Assembly: GCA_003210235.1 (NCBI GenBank) | Contig: QCVV01000007.1 | Span: forward strand, 1-32,306 | Origin: Prochlorococcus sp. AG-686-O05 | GTDB lineage: Bacteria > Cyanobacteriota > Cyanobacteriia > PCC-6307 > Cyanobiaceae | DNA: 32,306 nt | Direction of reading: 5' to 3' | Part shown: piece by piece, positions 1-8,615 of the stretch | How positions within the stretch are numbered: position 1 is the stretch's first letter | How the letters are laid out: the number at the start of each line of letters is the position of its first letter | The notes under the pieces: generated by a model | Database searches by the model: none | Told to the model about the DNA's origin: nothing | Seen by the model: the letters and a program-made list of their open reading frames with translations, nothing else | Position numbers and translations under genes: made by a program

Positions 1-1
1 C

Positions 2-274
2 GAAATCCTAGGCCCTCTTGCTTACGATAAACAAGGTGGTGGTCAGTTTCTGGGGAATGGTAATAATCCAAGAAGATCAGTTAGTGATGCTACGGCACAA
101 GCAATAGATAAAGAAGTTAGAGATTTGGTAGATGATGCTCACGAGACGGCATTAAATATTTTAAGGAATAACCTCCCATTGCTAGAATCTATTTCCCAAA
201 AAATTCTTGAAGAAGAAGTTATTGAAGGGGAAAGTCTAAAAAATCTTCTTGCTGAAACTAAAATGCCTGCATAG
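2..274 (+). CDS. ftsH: ATP-dependent zinc metalloprotease FtsH, C-terminal 90 residues (partial)
   Basis: The reading frame is open from the window edge to TAG at 272-274. The tail reads LGPLAYDKQGGGQFLG, then RRSVSDATAQAIDKEVRDLV, and ends in a helical stretch with EEEVIEGESL. This is the characteristic C-terminal part of the M41 peptidase domain of cyanobacterial FtsH, a hexameric membrane AAA+ protease that turns over membrane proteins, including photosystem II subunits. The AAA and HExxH parts lie outside the window, so which FtsH paralogue it is cannot be decided. It is followed 28 nt downstream by argF in the same orientation. Confidence 0.93.
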   Translation, partial: EILGPLAYDKQGGGQFLGNGNNPRRSVSDATAQAIDKEVRDLVDDAHETALNILRNNLPLLESISQKILEEEVIEGESLKNLLAETKMPA

Positions 275-302
275 TAGAATTTAGATAGCATTAGAGATAT
301 TT

Positions 303-1229
303 ATGATAAAACCTTACAAGCTTTCTAATAATAACTTTTTATCAAGTTTGGATATCTCTACTGATGAAATCATTAAAATTTTAAAGCTTGCAGAAAATTT
401 TAAAAATAAAGAATTAAATATCAATTTTAAGGATAAAGTTTTAGGATTAATTTTTGATAAATCTTCTACTCGTACAAGAGTTAGTTTCCAAGTAGCAATG
501 TCAAGACTTGGAGGGACTACTATTGATCTTAATCCAACAACTTCACAAATAGGTAGAGGAGAACCAATTAAAGATACAGCGAGAGTTTTAAGTAGGTATT
601 GCGATGTTATGGCAATTCGAACATTTGATCATTCAGATTTAGAAGAATATGCGAAATGGTCTACAAAACCAGTTATAAATGCTCTTACCGACTTAGAACA
701 TCCATGTCAGGCTTTAGCTGATTTTTTAACAATTAAAGAGGAATTTATTGATTTTAAAAACGTAGTTTTGACATTTGTAGGTGATGGTAATAATGTCGCG
801 AATTCTCTTATTTTATGTGGGGCTTTATTAGGAGTTGAAGTTAGAATTGCATGCCCTAAAGGTTATGAACCCAACCCCTTCGTTATTAATAAAGCAAATG
901 AAATATATAAAAATAAAAATTTATTGAAAATCACAAATGATATATATAATGCTGTTTCAGGAGCTAACGTTCTCTATACGGATGTTTGGTCATCTATGGG
1001 AGAAGAAAAGCAAAAAGAAGAGAAAGATGAAGTTTTTAATAGATTTACTATTGACAGTGATTTAGTGGCACAGGCTGACAAAGATGCAATAATTCTTCAT
1101 TGCCTTCCTGCTTATAGATCTAAAGAAATAACTGATGAGGTTATTGAAGGTAAGAATAGTAGAATTTTTGATCAAGCAGAAAATAGATTATATGCTCAAC
1201 AAGCACTCTTATCTTGCCTTCTTTCTTGA
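303..1229 (+). CDS. argF: Ornithine carbamoyltransferase
   Basis: Transfers the carbamoyl group from carbamoyl phosphate to ornithine to give citrulline in cytoplasmic arginine biosynthesis. The 308-residue length is normal for the family. The carbamoyl-phosphate loop SSTRTR is at residues 54-59, HPCQ at 133-136, and the catalytic HCLP at 266-269, followed by YR where many homologues have HR. The C-terminal FDQAENRLYAQQALL is the usual FDEAENRLHxQKA block. The ATG at 303 is the first methionine after the FtsH stop and gives the full N-terminal domain. Its neighbours FtsH and LexA are core genes, so this end is outside the variable island. Confidence 0.97.
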   Translation: MIKPYKLSNNNFLSSLDISTDEIIKILKLAENFKNKELNINFKDKVLGLIFDKSSTRTRVSFQVAMSRLGGTTIDLNPTTSQIGRGEPIKDTARVLSRYCDVMAIRTFDHSDLEEYAKWSTKPVINALTDLEHPCQALADFLTIKEEFIDFKNVVLTFVGDGNNVANSLILCGALLGVEVRIACPKGYEPNPFVINKANEIYKNKNLLKITNDIYNAVSGANVLYTDVWSSMGEEKQKEEKDEVFNRFTIDSDLVAQADKDAIILHCLPAYRSKEITDEVIEGKNSRIFDQAENRLYAQQALLSCLLS

Positions 1230-1256
1230 TTAAGCTTGCAAATTTACTTGTTAATT

Positions 1257-1270
1257 GGTACAAATGTATT
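1257..1270 (+). promoter_or_regulatory. Candidate LexA (SOS) box upstream of lexA
   Basis: GGTACAAATGTATT matches the published cyanobacterial LexA-box pattern RGTACNNNDGTWCB at 13 of 14 positions (T instead of C at position 13). It lies 17 nt before the lexA ATG, where binding would block transcription, so negative autoregulation is likely. Binding itself is inference. Confidence 0.55.
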
Positions 1271-1287
1271 AAAGTATATTTGTTTTT

Positions 1288-1905
1288 ATGACATCTTCTG
1301 TGGAAAATAATCTTACTGATGCTCAAAATGAGCTTTATGGATGGATCAAAGAATATATGAAAAATTTCCAACATAGCCCTTCAATCAGGCAAATGATGCA
1401 AGCTATGGGATTAAAATCTCCTGCTCCAATTCAAAGTAGATTAAAGCATCTACAAGAGAAGGGATACATTTCATGGCAAGAAGGGAAAGCAAGAACAATG
1501 CAAATAGTTGATGAAATTGTAGAGGGAGTTCCAATTATGGGCTCAGTAGCAGCTGGAGGTCTAATAGAAACTTTTGCTGACGTAAATGAAAATTTAGATA
1601 TTTCTGATGTGTTACAAAAAAAAGATGTTTTTGCTCTAACAGTAAATGGGGATTCAATGATAGATGCATGTATTGCTGATGGAGATATGGTGCTTATGGA
1701 GCCCATAAAGGATTCGTATTCTTTAAGAAATGGAACAATAGTAAGTGCAATGGTTCCAGGTTTGGGAACAACCTTAAAATACTTTTTTAAAAGAGGGGAG
1801 AAAATATTTCTTGAAGCTGCAAATCCAGCTTATGAACCAATAGAGTTAAATTTAAATGAAGTTGTATTTCAAGGGAAATTGTTAGCAGTTTGGCGAAAGT
1901 TATAA
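1288..1905 (+). CDS. lexA: SOS transcriptional repressor LexA
   Basis: A 205-residue two-domain LexA. Residues 1-75 form the winged-helix DNA-binding domain (SIRQMMQAMGLKSPAPIQSR resembles the recognition region). Residues 80-205 form the S24 self-cleaving domain: scissile Ala89-Gly90 in VAAGGL, catalytic Ser123 in GDSM, and the general base Lys164 in TTLKYF. All self-cleavage residues are present, so it should behave as a true LexA and not like the non-cleavable cyanobacterial variants. A near-consensus LexA box sits directly upstream. The ATG at 1288 is supported by the conserved N-terminal helix LTDAQNELYGWI. Confidence 0.95.
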   Translation: MTSSVENNLTDAQNELYGWIKEYMKNFQHSPSIRQMMQAMGLKSPAPIQSRLKHLQEKGYISWQEGKARTMQIVDEIVEGVPIMGSVAAGGLIETFADVNENLDISDVLQKKDVFALTVNGDSMIDACIADGDMVLMEPIKDSYSLRNGTIVSAMVPGLGTTLKYFFKRGEKIFLEAANPAYEPIELNLNEVVFQGKLLAVWRKL

Positions 1906-1955
1906 TTTAGTTGACTAAATAATTGAAATAAACAAGTTTATTTATAGGTTTTTAT
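1905..1955 (+). terminator. Tandem palindromes behind lexA, candidate terminator
   Basis: Two perfect inverted repeats follow the lexA stop: ATTTAGT-TG-ACTAAAT at 1905-1920 and AAATAAAC-AA-GTTTATTT at 1926-1943, then a T-rich stretch. They are AT-only or nearly so, hence weak as hairpins. A role as an operator for the next gene (start 1991) cannot be excluded. Confidence 0.35.
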
Positions 1956-1990
1956 TCAAATAGAAGATTTAACGAGGTTAAATAAAAAAT

Positions 1991-3169
1991 ATGATAAAAA
2001 AAATTCAATGGATTAATTATATATATCCTTTTCTTGTTATTATAATTCCCTCATCCAGAGTGTTTTATAAGTATCTTCCAATATTTAATTCTTTCGGATA
2101 TTTACTATATGTACTTTTTTTCATATTTTTTATTTATTATTTATGCAAAGGCAACTTTTCGAGGATTATAAATTTCTTAGCTCAGCCAAAGGTAATAGCT
2201 TTATTCGTACTCATCTTAACCGCAGCAACTTTAATAATATATCCTATAGCTGATTCTCTTAAATATGAAATGAGAGGCTCAGATCAAGATGATTGTATAA
2301 TTTTATCTGTAAAACAACTTTTGCAATTTTCTAATCCTTATATTGAAGAAAGTTATCATGGTAACCAGTTCTCTTGTGGTTTTGGAATATTAATTTTATA
2401 TTTTCCATTTGTTATAACAGGTATCTATCCTCTTGGTTCAATAATAGGAACATTATTTGCTGCTTTTTCTCTTAAAAATATTACTAGAAATATTAATGTA
2501 TCAATTGTTTTCTCATTTTTTATTTTTACCTCGTTTGCATGGTTAGAGTTAACTGCCGTAGGGTCGGATTTGAATTTTATTGGATGTGGGTTATTAATTC
2601 TTAGTTACGGTATTTCAAAAAATGTAATTAATAAAAATCCTAACCATTTATTATTTTTATCAGTTTTTGCAGGACTTCTCTCAAGTTCAAGGATAAATTT
2701 TCTTATGATACCCCCTTTAATAGCATTTCTTATATTTAAATATTGGAGAAAAGGAGCAATAGTTTTTTTAGTTGTCTCTTTAATAGTGGCGATAGTTCCA
2801 TCGGCCTTTATATACAGTCTTAATCCTGATGGATTTGCTCCTTTTCATTTAATTGAAAAGTCATCTAACCTTTTACCACTAGGAATAAAAGAAACAGCAA
2901 TATTTTTAACTTTAATATCTGCAGTAGTTGCTTATAGGTTATCCATAAAATCTCCGCAAAATATACCTAAGGGTATTTTCATAACTCTATTACCTTCTTT
3001 ATCCTTTTTATCTTTTGGCGAATTGTATTATTTTAGAGAAGGTAACCTCTCTAATTGGGAAGGTGCAAACTATTTCATACCTCTTATACCTTTAGCGATT
3101 TCTTTTATATCTATAAATTCATTGAAAACCTTAAATCATAAAAATAAATCTGAAAAATTAACACCTTGA
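1991..3169 (+). CDS. Multi-spanning membrane protein, GT-C glycosyltransferase-like
   Basis: 392 residues with about ten hydrophobic segments from start to near the end. An acidic loop GSDQDDC (about residues 89-95) follows the first pair of membrane segments. That is where GT-C glycosyltransferases, which use lipid-linked sugars, carry their catalytic acidic residues. The downstream part FSCGFGILILYFPF and YPLG resembles the membrane architecture of mannosyltransferase-type GT-C proteins (GT87-like). The short hydrophilic tail is Lys/Asn rich. It is the first gene after lexA and so marks the left edge of the variable region. A precise family cannot be named by eye; another polytopic envelope protein is possible. 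Confidence 0.55.
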   Translation: MIKKIQWINYIYPFLVIIIPSSRVFYKYLPIFNSFGYLLYVLFFIFFIYYLCKGNFSRIINFLAQPKVIALFVLILTAATLIIYPIADSLKYEMRGSDQDDCIILSVKQLLQFSNPYIEESYHGNQFSCGFGILILYFPFVITGIYPLGSIIGTLFAAFSLKNITRNINVSIVFSFFIFTSFAWLELTAVGSDLNFIGCGLLILSYGISKNVINKNPNHLLFLSVFAGLLSSSRINFLMIPPLIAFLIFKYWRKGAIVFLVVSLIVAIVPSAFIYSLNPDGFAPFHLIEKSSNLLPLGIKETAIFLTLISAVVAYRLSIKSPQNIPKGIFITLLPSLSFLSFGELYYFREGNLSNWEGANYFIPLIPLAISFISINSLKTLNHKNKSEKLTP

Positions 3170-3196
3170 ATTCCATAACTTAATTTAAGTAAATTC

Positions 3197-3226
3197 TTAT
3201 TAATTAATTACTAAATTAATTAATAA
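3197..3226. terminator. 13-bp-stem palindrome between convergent genes, candidate bidirectional terminator
   Basis: ATTAATTAATT at 3199-3209 is separated by ACTA from its exact complement AATTAATTAAT at 3214-3224, and two more base pairs extend the stem on the outside. It lies between the stop of the forward gene (3169) and overlaps the stop codon of the reverse gene (3216-3218). Every stem base is A or T, so termination strength is uncertain. Confidence 0.4.
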
Positions 3227-5246
3227 ATTCATTTCTTATTTCCTCTTGCAATTCTTGTATTGATATTCTTGATTTCCAAATTAAGTGTTTATGCTTTTGA
3301 TCAATATTATTTTTAGTAATTGCTATATTTTTATGAAATTTACCAGCTGCTAATAATGTTGGATTTATATTGCCAGTTATAGAGGTATAAATTTTATCTA
3401 AAATAGATATGATTTCACATATTATATTTGGGACGAATAAAATTCTTAATTTAGTATTAAAAGATTTTGCAATTAATTTATAAATTTGAAAAACTGTCAT
3501 ATTTTTATCTAAGGAAGTAATCCAATATACTCCTGCATTTATTTTTTTTGTTTCCCCTAGTTCAATAAGAGAATAGAATACATCATCTAAATGCGTAATA
3601 CTTCTATAGTTTTGTCCACTTCCAAAAAGAACCTGATATTTCCAAAAGAAACTTTTAAAGAATTTTTTATTTCTACTGGGCATATTAGGACCAAAGAACC
3701 AAAAACCTCTTAAGATGGTGACATTTAATAAATTCTTCAAATCATAAGATTTTAGTAATTTTTCTGCAAGATATTTTGACTTCCCATAGTCTTTATATGG
3801 ATTATATGATTGGTCTAAACTGAAAAATTTCTTTTTACGTTCATACCCACAAACACTATCAGTGCTCATGAAAAGAAACTTTTTTACTTTATTTTTAATA
3901 CATGCATCGGCTAAATTTTTTGTTCCTAAATAATTAACATCGTAATGAGCTTTTTTCTTTTTTGGATAAACTGTGCCTGCAAGATGCCAAACGATATCAA
4001 CCCCTTTTGTTGCTGAAATTAAGGATTTGAAATTAGATAAATCTCCATTTACAATTTCGAAATTTTCAGAAAGATTTGGTAAATATTCGATGTATCTTTC
4101 TTGGACTAATAACTTTATATTTTTAAATCTATTTTTCTTGTTTTGATTAATATCCTGATTGAGCTTTTGTAAAACTCTATTTCCTAGCCATCCTGGATAG
4201 CCAGTAATTAATAATGTAGGGCTAGAATCTTTAGATTTATATTTTTTTCTTTCTAATAAATTTAAATGATTAATATTAAGATCTTTTTGTTTTATGAAAA
4301 GCTTTATGTCATCAAATATTGCATCTATTTTTCTACATTTATAACCAAGCTCTTTAATAGAATCTTGATTATCATACCAGGAATATTTACCAATTACTTC
4401 TCTCCCATATTTAGGGTCTATAGGACTAAAGTTTCCTAAAATGGAGATTACTTTTTTTAATGGCCTACTTGGAAGATTGAAGAAAGGTTTTGGTCTATTA
4501 AAAATTTGAGATATCTTATTTAAAAGTTCGTTAAAAGTAAGGTTAAAACCTGAAAGGATATATTTACTATTTTGAGTTCCTTTTTCCATTGCAAGAATAT
4601 GACCTTCAACTACATCGTCAACATGTACTAAGGAAACTCCTCCATTGATACTAAAAAAATTACGTTTAGTTGATAATTGACTTAAAAACTGATTAGGAGG
4701 AGTGCCTTTATAATCTCCTGAGCCAACAACCCAACTTGGATAAACTATTCTTATATCTGTATTAGTGTTGACTTTTCCTCTTATCCATTTTTCTGCAAAA
4801 ATCTTCCCAGAAACATAAGGTAAGCATGTATTTGTTTCAAAGTTTTTTAAATCTATTAATTTATCTTTCGTTTCGCTTCTTCCAAGTACAACAACTGAAC
4901 TTGTATAAACAATCATTTTTACATTTTCTTTTAACGCTGCGCCTATTACAGATTTTGTAATTCCTAAGGTATTTCTGATTAATTTTTCTTTATCTTTTGT
5001 TTCTGTACTATTTTCAGAAGCCAAATGGAAAAGAGCGTATTTTTTTTTTAGATATTTAGAAAATGTTACTGTATTGTGTAGATCACAAACCACTATTTCG
5101 GCTCCTAAACTTTTTAAATAATTAGAAACTGTTGATTCTTTTCTAACAAGTGCAATAACTTTGTATCCCCTCTCTATTAATGCTTTTACTAATCTATTTC
5201 CAATATGACCAGTAGAACCTGTAACAATTATTTCTTTATTATTCAT
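3216..5246 (-). CDS. Fusion of two NAD(P)-dependent SDR (epimerase/dehydratase) domains
   Basis: 676 residues, roughly double a normal extended SDR. Domain 1 (residues 1-320) has the Rossmann glycine motif TGSTGHIG at 9-16 and catalytic Tyr144-x3-Lys148. Domain 2 (about 343-676) repeats the pattern with TGYPGWLG at 348-355 and Tyr487-x3-Lys491. Both active sites therefore look intact. Such domains oxidise, reduce, epimerise or dehydrate nucleotide sugars or related substrates; two in one chain suggests consecutive steps or a built-in dimer. A Lys-rich linker joins them. The ATG overlaps the stop of the upstream GT2 gene by 4 nt (ATGA), indicating translational coupling. The substrate cannot be deduced; a sterol or dihydroflavonol-type SDR is an alternative to a sugar enzyme. 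Confidence 0.8.
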   Translation of the reverse strand: MNNKEIIVTGSTGHIGNRLVKALIERGYKVIALVRKESTVSNYLKSLGAEIVVCDLHNTVTFSKYLKKKYALFHLASENSTETKDKEKLIRNTLGITKSVIGAALKENVKMIVYTSSVVVLGRSETKDKLIDLKNFETNTCLPYVSGKIFAEKWIRGKVNTNTDIRIVYPSWVVGSGDYKGTPPNQFLSQLSTKRNFFSINGGVSLVHVDDVVEGHILAMEKGTQNSKYILSGFNLTFNELLNKISQIFNRPKPFFNLPSRPLKKVISILGNFSPIDPKYGREVIGKYSWYDNQDSIKELGYKCRKIDAIFDDIKLFIKQKDLNINHLNLLERKKYKSKDSSPTLLITGYPGWLGNRVLQKLNQDINQNKKNRFKNIKLLVQERYIEYLPNLSENFEIVNGDLSNFKSLISATKGVDIVWHLAGTVYPKKKKAHYDVNYLGTKNLADACIKNKVKKFLFMSTDSVCGYERKKKFFSLDQSYNPYKDYGKSKYLAEKLLKSYDLKNLLNVTILRGFWFFGPNMPSRNKKFFKSFFWKYQVLFGSGQNYRSITHLDDVFYSLIELGETKKINAGVYWITSLDKNMTVFQIYKLIAKSFNTKLRILFVPNIICEIISILDKIYTSITGNINPTLLAAGKFHKNIAITKNNIDQKHKHLIWKSRISIQELQEEIRNEFIN

Positions 5247-5974
5247 AAAATTGAATCTATACCAAGTAATCTATTTTTTGTTAACCACATTAAAGTATTT
5301 ATCGAATTTTTAATAGCACTTAATTTTACGCTTGGACTTGGAGCTTTATAGTGTATTGGTACCTCAGCAATTCTATAATTTCTTAATAAATAACGTAATT
5401 CAGTTTGGTAGAAATGTCCTGTAGATTTGAAATCGTGATTTATAATTTTTTCAACAATAATTCTATGAAATCCCTGAAATCCACTTGTCATATCACTCAA
5501 TTTTGCACCTAAAAAAACTTTAGCTAAAAGAGTCCCAAATTTTGAGAGTAAAATCCTACGAATTGGAGATTCTGTGATACTCCCTCCATTGATAAATCTA
5601 CTTCCAAAAGCGCATTCATTTCCTTCATTCAAAACTCTAAGAAACATTGGTATTGCTCTAGGGTCATGACTCAATCCCGCGTCCATCTCAATAAAAATCT
5701 CATGTCCATTTTTAAATGCAGTTTTTAAACCTATAAGATATGCGTCTACAACATTTTTATTATCCGGGGCCCATATAGTTTCAAAACGGCTATCATTTTC
5801 CGATAATGAATCACATAATAGTCTTGTTTTATCTTTACTTACATTATCCACAATTAAATAAACTTTACCCGGAGGAATTTCCTTAATAACGAACTTTATC
5901 ATATCTATAAGCATATTAAACTCTCTTTCTTCATTAGCTAAAGGAATTATTAGCGCCCAATTTTTATAGTACAA
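5243..5974 (-). CDS. Family 2 glycosyltransferase, polyprenol-phosphate-sugar synthase-like
   Basis: A 243-residue GT-A fold. The N-terminus ALIIPLANEE is the usual GT2 start, VDNVSKDKT (42-50) is the nucleotide-binding segment, and FIEMDAGLSHDP (94-105) carries the metal-binding acidic residues in the arrangement of dolichol-phosphate mannose synthase. GSRFINGG (124-131) also fits that subfamily. No C-terminal membrane segments are present, unlike GtrB. It probably loads a sugar onto a polyprenyl phosphate for use by the GT-C-like membrane enzymes at 1991 and 22660. It is translationally coupled to the double-SDR gene downstream and lies behind the mutase-like flavoprotein in the same direction. 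Confidence 0.82.
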   Translation of the reverse strand: MYYKNWALIIPLANEEREFNMLIDMIKFVIKEIPPGKVYLIVDNVSKDKTRLLCDSLSENDSRFETIWAPDNKNVVDAYLIGLKTAFKNGHEIFIEMDAGLSHDPRAIPMFLRVLNEGNECAFGSRFINGGSITESPIRRILLSKFGTLLAKVFLGAKLSDMTSGFQGFHRIIVEKIINHDFKSTGHFYQTELRYLLRNYRIAEVPIHYKAPSPSVKLSAIKNSINTLMWLTKNRLLGIDSIL

Positions 5975-6016
5975 TTTTTTTAAATTTGTTCAATTTTTAT
6001 ATATTACCATTTTTCT

Positions 6017-7294
6017 TTAAAAAGAATTGCATAGTTCCATAGCTGACTCAATAGCAGCATCTAAATTAAAATATTCCCACTCTGCAAATCTTCCACAAAG
6101 AAATATATTTTTTTCTGAAAGTTTTAGTTTAAGATTTTTAATTAGTAATCTTGTATCCTTATCTTGAATTATATAGGAATTATTACAATAATTATAGGCG
6201 ATTAGTTTAAGGTTGAATGGTAATTTTTTTAATTCAAAAATTATATCTTCTCTAGTTACTTTTCCTGAGAATTCAACAGTACAGCTGACCTTATTTTTAC
6301 TAAAATTAGCATCATTATTATTAGGCGAGAAATTACCTGTCATAATAATTCGATGAGGCTTTATTTTCTTATTTGGAATATATACCCAAGAATAAGGATT
6401 CTTATCGCATTCGCATAATACTGTTGTTGTGGAATTAGAATCTAATAATGAAATTTCTTCTAATAAATTTTTAATTTTTAGATCTTTAATTATCTCTGAA
6501 TTTAATACTTTTGATAAAATTCTCACATCTCCAGTGTAAATAACGTTGTCAAAAAGTTTATCTGAATTATTAATTTTTATCTTCCCTTTGAAATAGTTGA
6601 TTTCATTGATTTCTTCATGATTTATTTCATGACCTTCCGATAACCTATTAACGATAAATTGGGAACCATTATTCTTTGGATAATAAAATTTTGAATGTAC
6701 CATATTATCTACTTTAGAATAGGTAATATTTTTAACTAATATTTCTTCCGGGTCAATCATTGGTAGCTTTTCTTCAAGCCATTCAATAGGAATTAATTTT
6801 AAATTTTTATTCCATATTTTTTCATTGTATTCATAAAAGTAATTTTTGCATAAAGTTTCACCAAAATTATTTGTTAAAAATTCATAAAAGGTATCACATT
6901 TTTTAATTCCTTTATTAACTTTAGTTTTACTTAAATGGATAAGTTCTTTAACTATTTTTGATGCGGTTTTATCTTCTAATTGATTTAAATTAAGTTCAAT
7001 TGGATAGTTAATAAAATTATTATTCAAAAAAATTACAGCATTTCTATCTGCTTTTAAAAATTCTTTATCTTTATCAAAGTAATTCCAAAACCATTTGGAG
7101 ACTTTTAAATTTTTAGTATTAAATACATGGCCTCCAACCTTATGAAATAAATTACCTTTTTCAAAGACACAATTGATTAACCCTCCTGTTTCTGTTTTTT
7201 TTTCAAATATTAAAGGATTTATATTTTTTCTTTTAAGTAAGTTAGCACAAGCTAAACCAGATATACCACTTCCAATTATCGCAAAGTTTTTCAT
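6017..7294 (-). CDS. FAD-dependent UDP-galactopyranose mutase-like oxidoreductase
   Basis: 425 residues. The N-terminal dinucleotide-binding motif is GSGISG (8-13), followed by the acidic residue of FEKKTETGG and then VGGHVFNT, the equivalent of the GPHIFHT segment of UDP-galactopyranose mutases. NYPIELNLNQL and KIWNKNLKLIPIEWL match the substrate-region pattern of that family (YPxxxN and the WxxxxxxLP stretch). The C-terminus LCGRFAEWEYFNLDAAIESA is the FAD-closing motif. True mutases convert UDP-galactopyranose to the furanose form. This is a divergent member, so the exact sugar is unproven. It shares its fold with the flavoprotein at 24455. Confidence 0.72.
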   Translation of the reverse strand: MKNFAIIGSGISGLACANLLKRKNINPLIFEKKTETGGLINCVFEKGNLFHKVGGHVFNTKNLKVSKWFWNYFDKDKEFLKADRNAVIFLNNNFINYPIELNLNQLEDKTASKIVKELIHLSKTKVNKGIKKCDTFYEFLTNNFGETLCKNYFYEYNEKIWNKNLKLIPIEWLEEKLPMIDPEEILVKNITYSKVDNMVHSKFYYPKNNGSQFIVNRLSEGHEINHEEINEINYFKGKIKINNSDKLFDNVIYTGDVRILSKVLNSEIIKDLKIKNLLEEISLLDSNSTTTVLCECDKNPYSWVYIPNKKIKPHRIIMTGNFSPNNNDANFSKNKVSCTVEFSGKVTREDIIFELKKLPFNLKLIAYNYCNNSYIIQDKDTRLLIKNLKLKLSEKNIFLCGRFAEWEYFNLDAAIESAMELCNSF

Positions 7295-7392
7295 GAGTGA
7301 ATATTATCAATTAATAATTTTTTAAGTTGCAATAATTTAATAGTTATTAAAGAAATGTATTTATTATTAAGTGATGGATTATTTAAAAACAT

Positions 7393-8364
7393 TTAGATGA
7401 TTTTTTTTCTGATTTTTATTAGGCATATTATTCCTATAAAAGTAATATACCAAAGAGTCATAGATCTTATAAGAGTTGTTATTGGAATAGCTATATCAAG
7501 TGGAATAGATTTTATGTTTAAAAGAGCAACAGTTGTAGCCTCAGTAAAACCTAAACCCCCAGGAATTAATGATATTGCTCCTATTATGCCAGAAGATATA
7601 TGGGTGAAACTAGCATCTAATATTGATACATCATTAGAATAGTTTCTTAAAAGCAAATAAAAAGCAAAGCTTTCTAGCATCCATGATGAAATAGAGAGAA
7701 ATATAATAAAAATTATTGATTCTAACTTTCTGATTTCCTTATTTTTTTTTATTGATTCAATTTTATTAATTGGAATATATTTATTTATAATTTTTAAACA
7801 TTTTTTAATCAATATCATAAAGATATTTTTTATGATATTCCTAAAATAAATAATAGTTACCATAGTAAATATTAAAATTAATAAAAGATTTTTGTTTAAA
7901 TAGAAATTACTTAAAAAGTTTTTTATATTAAATGCGAAAAATATTAAACATATAAAAAATACTGCTGATAAATCTCCAATCCTCTCAATTACTAGTGATA
8001 AAAAAGAATCTAATTTAGGTATATTAAACAATCTTTTTAAGAAGAAACATCTTAGAAGCTCTCCTACTTTGCCTGGTGTTGCTGTAAAGGCAAAAGATGC
8101 AAACCAGACTTTTATTTCCTCTTTAATTTTAGGCTTATATCCAAATGATTTTAAAATTACTCTCCATCTGAAATATCTAATAAAAAATCCAATGGTAATT
8201 AATAGTAATCCAAATAATATATCAGGATAAAGTTCTTCAATAAGTTTGGGAAAACTAATCTTAGAAGTGAAATTTATAAATACAAAGTAACTTAAAAAAG
8301 TTATAGGCAAAATAATAATTAAATTTCTTATTGACCCTTTAATATCCCTTTTTATCTGATTCAT
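7393..8364 (-). CDS. LPG-synthase-TM/YbhN-type integral membrane protein (UPF0104-like)
   Basis: 323 residues with about seven or eight hydrophobic segments. The conserved block FAFTATPGKVGELLRCFFL (about residues 92-110) and the later SLIPGGLGFTEAT segment are the two signature motifs of the lysylphosphatidylglycerol-synthetase transmembrane domain family. Stand-alone members occur in glycan and lipid clusters and are thought to move or flip lipid-linked substrates. It is divergently oriented to the sulfotransferase-like gene, with a 251-nt AT-rich region between them that must hold both promoters. Confidence 0.75.
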   Translation of the reverse strand: MNQIKRDIKGSIRNLIIILPITFLSYFVFINFTSKISFPKLIEELYPDILFGLLLITIGFFIRYFRWRVILKSFGYKPKIKEEIKVWFASFAFTATPGKVGELLRCFFLKRLFNIPKLDSFLSLVIERIGDLSAVFFICLIFFAFNIKNFLSNFYLNKNLLLILIFTMVTIIYFRNIIKNIFMILIKKCLKIINKYIPINKIESIKKNKEIRKLESIIFIIFLSISSWMLESFAFYLLLRNYSNDVSILDASFTHISSGIIGAISLIPGGLGFTEATTVALLNIKSIPLDIAIPITTLIRSMTLWYITFIGIICLIKIRKKII

Positions 8365-8615
8365 TTATTATTATTTATATTCTTTGAATATATTATTATT
8401 GTATTAAAATTTTCTTTTACATAATTGATTTGTAAATTGTTTGAAAAATAATATCTTGAATAAATATAATGACTTTAAAAATATTGTCAAATTAAAAAAA
8501 ACCAAAACAGATTTTAATAATTTTAATTATCTTAAATATTATGTTCTTAGTATCAATCCAAAATATTTACTCCCTATTTCATAGTATTATATAATTTACA
8601 CAAAAAAGTTTTGAA

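Noticed and set aside
7397-7642. Forward ORF of 81 codons
   Set aside because: Antisense shadow of the LPG-synthase-TM-like gene, whose signature motifs are on the minus strand.
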